From Bog-159 sp035602155 (GTDB taxonomy: Bacteria > Acidobacteriota > Terriglobia > Bryobacterales > Bryobacteraceae), in the NCBI GenBank assembly GCA_035602155.1, contig DATNMW010000315.1, forward strand, positions 1 through 47,700: a stretch of DNA of 47,700 bases, written 5' to 3'. This document shows, piece by piece, positions 41,045-47,700 of this stretch; position 1 is the stretch's first letter, and each line of letters opens with the position of its first letter. Under the pieces are notes generated by a model, which saw nothing but the letters and a program-made list of their open reading frames with translations, ran no database searches and had not been told where the DNA came from. Both the position numbers and the translations under genes were made by a program.

Positions 41045-42565
41045 ATGCCGCTGGAAAATCCTTTCCAGGATCCCCTGCGCTTCGAGCGCCGCGTACCCGA
41101 GTGCGCCATGGTCATCTTCGGAGCCAACGGCGATCTCACCAAACGCAAGCTGTTGCCGGCCCTCTACAGGCTCGCCTACGAGCGCCGCCTGGATGCCGGA
41201 TTCGCCGTGCTGGGCATCTCGCGCACGCCCATGACCGACGATCAGTTCCGCGAGAAGATGCTGGCGTCCGTCAAGGAATTCCTCGAGGATTCGCCATTCG
41301 ACGCGGACGTTTGGACCGCTTTCGCGCAAGGCGTATTCTACATGGCGGGCAACTTCGACGACGCCGCTCTTTTTCCCGCGCTGGACGCCCGCCTGAAAGC
41401 CATCGACGCCGCCCGCCACACCGGCGGCAACGTGCTGTTCTACCTTTCCGCGCAGCCCAGCCAGTACATCCCCATCGCACAAGGCATCGCCGCCGCGAAT
41501 GTCGGTAAAGGCTCCGGCTGGCGCCGCATCGTCATCGAAAAGCCGTTCGGCCACGACCTGGCCAGCGCCCAGACGCTCAGCGCCGAGCTGCATAGCGCCT
41601 TCGAGGAATCCGAGGTCTACCGTATCGATCATTACCTGGGCAAGGAAACCGTCCAGAACATCCTGGCGCTGCGTTTCGGCAACGGCATCTTCGAGCCGCT
41701 GTGGAATCGCCGCTATGTGAATCACGTGCAAATCACGGCGGCTGAATCGATCGGCGTGGAAGGCCGCGGCGCGTACTACCAGGAAGCCGGGGCGCTGCGG
41801 GACATGATTCAGAATCACCTCTCGCAGGTGATGGCTACCATTGCCATGGAGCCCAGCGCGACCTTTCGCCCCGACTCCGTGCGCGACGAACGCTCCAAGC
41901 TGCTGCGTTCCATACGCGTAATGAAGCCGGATGAGGTGCTGCAAAACACGGTCTCGGGTCAATATGGCCCGGCGCACATTGGCGGCGAGGATTTTCCGGG
42001 ATTCCGCCAGGAGACCGGCGTGAAGCCCGACGCCCAAACCGACACCTACGCTGCGGTTACGTTCTTCGTAGACAACTGGCGCTGGGCGGGCGTGCCGTTC
42101 TACCTTCGCTCCGGCAAGCATCTGCCGAAGCGTGTCACCGAAATCGCCATTCAATTCAACGCCGCGCCGCTGGCCATATTCAACAGCGACGAAACTACCA
42201 CCGCACCAAACCTGCTGATCCTGCGCATCCAGCCGGAAGAGGGTATTTCGCTGAAGTTCCTTTCCAAACGGCCGGGTTCCGGCATGAAACTGCGGCCCGT
42301 TTCCATGGACTTCAATTACGGCTCCAGTTTCGGCGAACGCTCTCCGTCGGCGTACGAGACGCTGCTGCTCGACGCCATCATCGGCGACGCCACGCTCTAT
42401 ACCCGCCAGGACATGGTGGAGGCCAGTTGGGCCGTAGTCGATGCCATTCAGCATGTCTGGGACAACACCAAGTTCGACTTCCCCAACTACGCTGCCGGCA
42501 CCTGGGGACCCAAGGCCGCCGACGACATGCTGGCCCGCCGCGGACACGTCTGGAGGCAACCATAG
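41045..42565 (+). CDS. zwf: Glucose-6-phosphate 1-dehydrogenase
   Basis: A 506-residue enzyme oxidising glucose 6-phosphate to 6-phosphogluconolactone with NADP. The dinucleotide motif MVIFGANGDLTKRKLLPAL is near the N-terminus, and RIDHYLGKETVQNI holds the catalytic His and Lys. IEKPFGHDLASA and FYLRSGKHLPKR are further signatures. The ATG at 41045 gives MPLENPFQDP; part of this start is duplicated at 40272. It overlaps opcA by 1 nt. Confidence 0.96.
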   Translation: MPLENPFQDPLRFERRVPECAMVIFGANGDLTKRKLLPALYRLAYERRLDAGFAVLGISRTPMTDDQFREKMLASVKEFLEDSPFDADVWTAFAQGVFYMAGNFDDAALFPALDARLKAIDAARHTGGNVLFYLSAQPSQYIPIAQGIAAANVGKGSGWRRIVIEKPFGHDLASAQTLSAELHSAFEESEVYRIDHYLGKETVQNILALRFGNGIFEPLWNRRYVNHVQITAAESIGVEGRGAYYQEAGALRDMIQNHLSQVMATIAMEPSATFRPDSVRDERSKLLRSIRVMKPDEVLQNTVSGQYGPAHIGGEDFPGFRQETGVKPDAQTDTYAAVTFFVDNWRWAGVPFYLRSGKHLPKRVTEIAIQFNAAPLAIFNSDETTTAPNLLILRIQPEEGISLKFLSKRPGSGMKLRPVSMDFNYGSSFGERSPSAYETLLLDAIIGDATLYTRQDMVEASWAVVDAIQHVWDNTKFDFPNYAAGTWGPKAADDMLARRGHVWRQP

Positions 42566-43575
42566 TGGGCGCCGCCGGCGGCACTATCGCTCCCGACCGC
42601 ATCCTGCATGACATGGCAGACCTGTGGGTCTCGCTCGGCAAGCAGGGTGAAGGCGATGCCGGCGTGCTGCGCGCCTGCTCCATGACCCTGGTGGTAGCGG
42701 CGGAAGAATCCGACGACCCGCAGGCCATCGGCGAGACGCTAGCCGCCCTGATGCCGGAACATCCCAGCCGCGCCATTGTGATTCGGTTCCGCGCCGAAGA
42801 CCGGCGTTCACTCGCGGCGCGTGTCTTCGCGCAGTGCTGGATGCCATTCGGACACCGGCAGCAGATTTGCTGCGAGCAAATCGAGATCACCGCTTCCGAT
42901 GCCAGCCTGCCGGATCTGACCGCCGTGGTGCTGCCGCTGACCGTGCCCGATCTCCCGGTCATCCTATGGTGCCGGAGCCCACGCATCTTTCATTTGCCGG
43001 CATTCCCGCAACTTGCCGTGATCGCGCAAAAGGTCGTGCTCGACAGCGCGGCTTTCGGCGACTCGGCCGCAGTCCTCGGGGAGATGAGCGGGGCAGCCGC
43101 CGCTGGACGGCTGCTGGCCGACCTCTCCTGGACCCGCCTCACCCGCTGGCGGGAGCTCATCGCCCAAATTTTCGAAAACCGAGGCCAATTAGCGAACCTG
43201 CCGCTAGTTACCGATATTATGATTGCGCATCGCGCCGCCACGCCAACCACGGCGTATTATCTGGCTGCGTGGTTAATCGACGGGATTGCGACAACTGGCG
43301 CCCGGCCCCGTGTGCAGTTCCGTTCCGATGGCGGCGAGCCAGCCTGGCGGCTCAGCCGCGTGGAGATGCGTGCACCGGGCAGCGCGGATGCGATAGCCTC
43401 CATCGCCCTTGCGGAAAGGCATGCCGCCGAGGTGCGGGTCGGCGGACTATTAAACAAGGCGCTGCTGCCGGCCCTCACGGACTACGCCCTAATGCGTGAG
43501 GAGCTTGCCATTCCGGGCCGCGATCCCGTGTTCGAACGCGCGCTGGCAGCAGCTTCCAAACTTGCGTTATCGTGA
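42565..43575 (+). CDS. opcA: Glucose-6-phosphate dehydrogenase assembly protein OpcA-like
   Basis: A 336-residue OpcA-family protein (ACSMTLVVAAEESDDPQAIG; LTVPDLPVILWCRSPRIFHL; DLSWTRLTRWRELIAQIFEN). OpcA stabilises or activates Zwf in cyanobacteria and actinobacteria. The GTG at 42565 follows a GGAGGC Shine-Dalgarno and shares a base with the zwf stop, so the two are coupled. pgl follows after 9 nt. Confidence 0.85.
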   Translation: MGAAGGTIAPDRILHDMADLWVSLGKQGEGDAGVLRACSMTLVVAAEESDDPQAIGETLAALMPEHPSRAIVIRFRAEDRRSLAARVFAQCWMPFGHRQQICCEQIEITASDASLPDLTAVVLPLTVPDLPVILWCRSPRIFHLPAFPQLAVIAQKVVLDSAAFGDSAAVLGEMSGAAAAGRLLADLSWTRLTRWRELIAQIFENRGQLANLPLVTDIMIAHRAATPTTAYYLAAWLIDGIATTGARPRVQFRSDGGEPAWRLSRVEMRAPGSADAIASIALAERHAAEVRVGGLLNKALLPALTDYALMREELAIPGRDPVFERALAAASKLALS

Positions 43576-43584
43576 TCCTTACAC

Positions 43585-44316
43585 ATGAGCGTGCAATGGT
43601 TCACCCAACCGGATCCGCGCGCGGCTGCCGCCGCTTGCGCGGAACATATCGGCGCCCTGCTGGAAGAGGCGTTGGCCTCGCAGGAGCACGCCACGCTGGC
43701 GGTTTCCGGGGGATCTACGCCGAAGTTGCTTTTCCAGAGCTTCATTGCGTCCGGCTTCCCGTGGCAGCGCGTGCATCTGTTTTTTGTTGACGAGCGCTGC
43801 GTGCCGCCCGACAATGCCGAAAGCAATTACCGCCTGGCTAACGAGAACCTGATCGCGCCCGCGCATATCCCCCCGGACCAGGTGCACCGTATTCATGGGG
43901 AGATCCAACCGGAAGCGGCCGCGCAACAGTACGTTGACGATATTCGCAACTTCTTCGGCCTCGAGGAGGGTGAACTGCCGCATTTCGATGTGGTCCAGTG
44001 CGGCATGGGACCGGATGCGCATACCGCCAGCCTCTTTCCCGGTGAAGCGTCGATCGAGGACCGCGAGAGCATCGCCGGGGCCGTATACGTGCAGAAGATG
44101 CCGGATAAGTGGCGCGTAACGTTGTTACCCGGCACGCTGCTGGCAGCCAAGAATACCGTGTTCCTGGTGACGGGCGCCGACAAAGCGCCTGGAGTAGGCA
44201 ACGTGTTCCATCAGGAATTCGATCCCAAGCATTACCCCGCGCAATTGATTTCGCGGCAAGGCAAGCGGGTCACTTGGTTTTTGGACCAGGCCGCCGCCGC
44301 AGAGCTCGTGAAATAA
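43585..44316 (+). CDS. pgl: 6-phosphogluconolactonase
   Basis: A 243-residue enzyme of the devB/pgl type that hydrolyses 6-phosphogluconolactone. TLAVSGGSTPKLLFQSFI, VHLFFVDERCVPPDNAESNY and FDVVQCGMGPDAHTASLFPG are the family motifs with the substrate-binding loop and catalytic His. It completes the zwf-opcA-pgl unit. The last 116 nt plus 9 nt after the stop are repeated at 46525-46649. Confidence 0.93.
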   Translation: MSVQWFTQPDPRAAAAACAEHIGALLEEALASQEHATLAVSGGSTPKLLFQSFIASGFPWQRVHLFFVDERCVPPDNAESNYRLANENLIAPAHIPPDQVHRIHGEIQPEAAAQQYVDDIRNFFGLEEGELPHFDVVQCGMGPDAHTASLFPGEASIEDRESIAGAVYVQKMPDKWRVTLLPGTLLAAKNTVFLVTGADKAPGVGNVFHQEFDPKHYPAQLISRQGKRVTWFLDQAAAAELVK

Positions 44317-44325
44317 TCACGCATA
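44201..44325 (+). repeat. pgl 3'-end direct repeat, left copy
   Basis: This 125-bp segment is the end of the functional pgl gene plus 9 nt. It aligns without gaps to 46525-46649, with about 14 differences by hand count (~89% identity). The ~2.2 kb between the copies carries only the AAA ATPase/RloB pair. The arrangement resembles integration at a gene's 3' end. Confidence 0.9.
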
Positions 44326-44392
44326 CTCGCTATTTCGGGTCCATGGCGGCCACGAAATTGGTGCTATAGTGTGATTACATCACGAGAAAGCC

Positions 44393-45736
44393 ATGATCGT
44401 TTCGTTTTCCGTCTCCAATTTCAGGTCATTCTCCGAGGAGGAGACCATTTCGCTCGTCGCCAGCAATCGCTTGTCGGGCATTCACGACGATCACGCCGTT
44501 CCCATCCCCGACTCCAAGAAGAAAGTGCTCATGACCGCAGTTCTCTATGGAGCCAACGGCGCAGGCAAGTCGAACCTCCTCAAAGCCCTCCGACACGTCA
44601 AGTCTGTCGCCCTAAGCGGCCGAACGGTACACCAGCCATTTCGGTTCGCTGCACCAGCGAATGCGCCCTCAACCTTCGACTTGCAGTTCATTGCGGCGGA
44701 CAGGCTCTACCGATTTGGCTTCAAGGTTGATGAGGAGCGGATCACCGAAGAGTGGCTGTTTCAAGTCGTCGGCAACCAGCAGAAACCGCTCTACGAGCGC
44801 ACCACAGACGAGAACGGGAGAGTGACCGTAGACGCCCAAGGGCTAAAGGATGCCGGTGAGAAAGTGATGGCTCTGGCGACGGTGGGCGGGCCTCAAGACC
44901 AATCGTTCCTGGCTACTGCGAACGCAACGTTGGGCGCGGAAGATCTCGGCGGCGAATTGGGTGACGTTCTAACTTGGTTCAAAGAGAGCCTGCGCCTTAT
45001 TAGCCCGGATGAGTCTATTGGGTTACTTGGGCACCTTCTTGATCAGGACCCGGATTTCCTATCATTTGCAGGGGCCTTCCTCAAATCGGCCTCAACCGGA
45101 GTCGACCATTTGGAAGTCCTCAAGAAAGAGATCGCCAAAGATGAGCTGGGTAACTTGGCGCCCGATTGGGTTTTTCGGGGTCTAACCAAGGGCCGGGACG
45201 GTAGCGTGCGGGTAGGCCTTGGAGGCAACGAACTGTTGGTTGAGCGAAAAGGCGAGAATCGAGTGTATAGGATCAGCGTTCAGGCCGCTCATGAACACGA
45301 GCCCGGAACGGTCGTTCCGCTAGAACTTTCGGAAGAGTCTGATGGCACCCGGAGGCTCTTGAACCTGATTCCCGCATTGCACCACCTGCGAACGACAAAC
45401 GCGGTCTACTTCATTGATGAAATAGACCGCAGCCTACATCCAACACTCGTAAGGGAATTCCTGGAGTTCTTCCTGAAATCGCGTGATGGGGGTACTTGCC
45501 AACTTATCGTAACCACTCACGAGTCGAGCCTGCTGGATCAGGATCTACTGCGCCGCGATGAGATTTGGTTCGCCGAAAAGGACCAGACCGGCGCTACGAG
45601 GCTGTACTCTCTCCTCGATTTCAAGGTTCGCAATGACCTCGAGATCCGTAAGCACTACCTGCAGGGCCGTTTCGGAGCGGTGCCATTCTTGGGCGGCTTG
45701 GAGAACCTGTCGGCAAAGACGGACCGGCCGGAATGA
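44393..45736 (+). CDS. AAA15-type ATPase (RloA/AbiL-like defence subunit)
   Basis: A 447-residue SMC/ABC-like ATPase. It opens MIVSFSVSNFRSFSEEETIS, with the Walker A LYGANGAGKSNLLKAL, a signature-like LSEESDGTRRLLNLIP, Walker B AVYFIDEIDRSLHP and a switch His in IVTTHESSLLDQ. Such ATPases pair with RloB or Toprim nucleases in abortive-infection systems (AbiL, and PARIS in a related form). The frame is intact and overlaps the rloB remnant by ATGA. It lies between two copies of the pgl end. Confidence 0.87.
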   Translation: MIVSFSVSNFRSFSEEETISLVASNRLSGIHDDHAVPIPDSKKKVLMTAVLYGANGAGKSNLLKALRHVKSVALSGRTVHQPFRFAAPANAPSTFDLQFIAADRLYRFGFKVDEERITEEWLFQVVGNQQKPLYERTTDENGRVTVDAQGLKDAGEKVMALATVGGPQDQSFLATANATLGAEDLGGELGDVLTWFKESLRLISPDESIGLLGHLLDQDPDFLSFAGAFLKSASTGVDHLEVLKKEIAKDELGNLAPDWVFRGLTKGRDGSVRVGLGGNELLVERKGENRVYRISVQAAHEHEPGTVVPLELSEESDGTRRLLNLIPALHHLRTTNAVYFIDEIDRSLHPTLVREFLEFFLKSRDGGTCQLIVTTHESSLLDQDLLRRDEIWFAEKDQTGATRLYSLLDFKVRNDLEIRKHYLQGRFGAVPFLGGLENLSAKTDRPE

Positions 45737-46383
45737 CTCTCGTCCCGCGCCAGCCGCGGCCGCTTACCCGGGACAAGGCGAGCCTGCGGGACGATCGCCT
45801 GTTTATCGTGGCCTGCGACGACACGTTCGCGCCAAAACAGTATTTCGATTTCTTCCAACTCACGCGAGTGAAAATACATGTTGTTCCAACGCCGGACGGT
45901 ACCTCCGCGCTTCGCACGTGCTGGACCGGTTGTTGCGATTCGATCATGACCCGGACGATGAACTCTGGATGCTGTTGGACACCGATCACTGCGCGCAAGG
46001 TACCCACCTCGCAAGCTTTGTCGGAACCTTGGCTGAAGCCAGACGACAGGGAGTCAACATCGCCCTCAGCAAGCCATCGTTCGAACTCTGGCTGCTGTTG
46101 CACCACGTGAAGGAAACCGCCCTGGGTGCGCTGCCGGCCGCGAACCACGTCTAGGAAGCGTTGCGCGCCAAGCTCGGACAATACAACAAGACGAAACTCA
46201 AGCGAGAGCACTATCCGCTAACATCGGTGCGCGATGCCTGCATCCGAGCTGAGCGGTTGGACGCCACAGTCGCGGGGCGATATTCCGAGCGACAACACAA
46301 CCCGGGTGTATCTGCTGTTGAAGGCTATCGCCGCCAAGGCCCTTCCTCAGCAACTGCCCGTTGAACTCCGCGGCTTGCGGTGA
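45733..46383 (+). pseudogene. RloB-family effector, degraded
   Basis: The start MTLVPRQPRPLTRDKASLRD and FIVACDDTFAPKQYFDFFQ is intact. At ~45905 the frame shifts to HVLDRLLRFDHDPDDELWML and LDTDHCAQGTHL, and further to KPSFELWLLLHHVKETALGA, the hallmark of RloB. A TAG at 46152 interrupts (likely from CAG), after which EALRAKLGQYNKTKLKREHY continues in frame; a second shift near 46275 leads to IPSDNTTRVYLLLKAIAAKA and a TGA at 46381. Two frameshifts and one stop mean it cannot give a full protein. Confidence 0.85.
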
Positions 46384-46524
46384 TGGCATCTTCGGATCTG
46401 CGGTTGGGTACTGCGCAATCTGTCAGGCTGCGTCCGCGCGCGGCTCCACGCCGAAGTTGCCATTCCACCGGGAACCAGGCTGGCGATGCGTGTTGCGGCG
46501 CCGACTAAGCGCCCGCTGTGGCTG
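46384..46524. other. Spacer between the rloB remnant and the displaced pgl end
   Basis: I see no gene, repeat or clear regulatory signal in this 141-bp stretch. It would contain the right boundary of the inserted cargo. Confidence 0.5.
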
Positions 46525-46649
46525 ACGTCTTCCATCGGGAATTCGATCCCAGATATTACCCCGCGCAATTGATTTCGCAGCAAGGCGAGCGGGTCGCGTG
46601 GTTTTTGGACCAGGCCGCCGCCGCGGCACTCGTGAAATAGTCACACATA
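46525..46649 (+). repeat. pgl 3'-end direct repeat, right (displaced) copy
   Basis: A second pgl ending that codes FHREFDPRYYPAQLISQQGE then RVAWFLDQAAAAALVK and a stop, against FHQEFDPKHYPAQLISRQGK in the gene itself. There are ~7 amino-acid changes but no frameshift, so this copy diverged under coding constraint, either in another genome or before it was displaced. It lacks the rest of the gene and is not expressed as Pgl. Confidence 0.9.
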
Positions 46650-46717
46650 TCCCTGTTTTCCTGGCCGGCAAATTGCCATGGGCATCGCGTCGCGCGGCGT
46701 TCGGCTACAATAACACC

Positions 46718-47700
46718 ATGACATCTTATCCTTATCTTTATCTTTATCGATGTTTCGTCATTATCGTCCTTTTCGCAACTCTCTCTCTGGGTCTGGACGC
46801 CCAGAAACCTACCACATGCGCTGTCACCGCCGCGTCGCCCACGGTGCATTCCGAAGGCCTCGCGGAGCAGGTGGGGGATATCGTCCTGCAGTGTACCGGC
46901 ACGCCGGGAGTGGTCGTCAGCGCGAACCTGAGCGTATCCCTGCCGGTTTCCATCACCAACCAAATCAACTCGGGCGGGTACGCCACGGGCGCGTCGCTGA
47001 GCATCGACACCGGCACGGGAAACGTGCCATCCGGAGTATCCGGGCGGGTCGCCAACCAGAGCATCTCGTTCGATGGTTTCCAGTTTACGTTTCCGGCCAG
47101 CGGCCCGGTTTCGCTGGTGATTGACGACGTGCGCGCGAACGTGAATCAACTGGGCTTGCAGCAGCAAGCTCCCATCGCGGCGTCTCTGGCCGGCACGCTG
47201 GCCTTGCAGAGCAGTGCGGTAGTGGTGGCCGTCGCACAGCAGGGCTTGCTGGCAACCACGATGGATTCCGGCGTCACCTGCGTCGGTTCGCCCACACCCG
47301 CGAGTATCAATCTGAGCAACCTCTTCGCCGCCAAGACAACCGAGCAAACCACGCGCGTCACGGAAGGCTTCGCGGCGTCCTTCCAGCCGAAAAACTCCAC
47401 TAGCGATACCGGTACTCGCTTCCTGCTCTCGTACTCCAACGTCCCTAAGGGCGTGACGATCTATATTCCCGATGCGGTGGCCGGGTCCAGCGCCACTGTG
47501 CCCACCGCGGGCGGCGATCTGGGTACGGCCGCCACAGTCGGGCAGTACACTCAGGGCAGCCAAAGCCTGCTGCTGGTGCGGGTCCTGAATACGGATGCGA
47601 CCGGCTTGGGGGGCACATTCGCCGCGCTTCCCGCTGCCAACGGCTCCGGCGTGCTGGTGCTGAACGGAGCGAACCCCGTGCCGCTTACCGGCGGGGCGGG
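46718..47700 (+). CDS. Secreted beta-rich protein, N-terminal part (3' end outside window)
   Basis: From ATG 46718 the frame is open to the right edge (327 codons visible). A signal peptide (YRCFVIIVLFATLSLGLDAQ) is followed by beta-strand-rich, Ser/Thr/Val/Gly-rich sequence with few charges (GVVVSANLSVSLPVSITNQI; GPVSLVIDDVRANVNQLGLQ; QSLLLVRVLNTDATGLGGTF). Four Cys are spaced as in paired disulfides. The signal region contains a TTATCT-type hexamer repeat coding YPYLYLY. I recognise no named domain; it resembles the large secreted surface proteins common in Solibacter-type genomes. Confidence 0.75.
   Translation, partial: MTSYPYLYLYRCFVIIVLFATLSLGLDAQKPTTCAVTAASPTVHSEGLAEQVGDIVLQCTGTPGVVVSANLSVSLPVSITNQINSGGYATGASLSIDTGTGNVPSGVSGRVANQSISFDGFQFTFPASGPVSLVIDDVRANVNQLGLQQQAPIAASLAGTLALQSSAVVVAVAQQGLLATTMDSGVTCVGSPTPASINLSNLFAAKTTEQTTRVTEGFAASFQPKNSTSDTGTRFLLSYSNVPKGVTIYIPDAVAGSSATVPTAGGDLGTAATVGQYTQGSQSLLLVRVLNTDATGLGGTFAALPAANGSGVLVLNGANPVPLTGGA

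Noticed and set aside
40982..42559. 525-residue minus-strand open frame
   Set aside because: Antisense shadow of zwf with no recognisable motif.
46725..46750. TTATCT hexamer repeat as a phase-variation switch
   Set aside because: The unit is 6 bp, so length changes would stay in frame; it only lengthens the signal peptide.

Overview
The window reads like a chromosomal segment of a high-GC Acidobacteriota bacterium, probably Solibacter/Bryobacter-like. This is an inference from gene content: a compact his operon, a DUF2934 protein, Uma2 proteins, twin-arginine GH51 arabinofuranosidases, a dispersed repeat of the kind common in these genomes, and small membrane/coiled-coil proteins. No RNA gene, CRISPR array or intact transposase was seen.

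Layout. 1-5573: histidine operon (hisD end, hisC, a HAD phosphatase, hisB, hisH, hisF, hisA), interrupted between hisH and hisF by a tandemly duplicated small-protein gene with broken copies of hisH and hisF ends. 5586-6089: decayed secreted-protein gene. 6162-15765: CrtC/AttH-like protein, lexA, DUF2934, an nfeD-slipin-SPOR-lipA-lnt run, an ECF sigma factor with a small membrane protein, a B3/4-domain protein and a Uma2 protein. 16012-20992: a five-gene unit of small membrane protein, TauE/SafE exporter, lipoprotein, PEP-synthase-like protein and exported Ig-like protein. 20989-25386: phosphate transporter, rhomboid protease, HNH nuclease, ComF and bacterioferritin. 25597-29037: PspA envelope-stress cluster. 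29217-31600: accessory patch with a decayed gene and a PIN-domain module. 31664-39509: L-arabinose utilisation, two GH51 enzymes, aldose epimerase, araD and araB, split by a Fic toxin-antitoxin module. 39525-40880: HicAB and DUF433/DUF5615 modules. 41045-44316: zwf-opcA-pgl, the oxidative pentose phosphate pathway. 44393-46383: an AAA ATPase/RloB defence pair. 46718-end: start of a secreted protein.

Two cross-cutting patterns stand out. First, the accessory two-gene modules have kept the antitoxin or ATPase partner intact while the toxin or effector partner is damaged: Fic (1-nt insertion), HicA (1-nt deletion), DUF5615 (internal deletion plus frameshift), RloB (frameshifts plus a stop). A PIN protein also lacks a normal start codon, and a Uma2 nuclease has lost a predicted catalytic Asp. 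Second, three inserted cargos are flanked by partial direct copies of the adjacent housekeeping gene: hisH/hisF ends, the zwf start and the pgl end. This suggests a recurrent insertion mechanism that duplicates or re-creates gene ends.
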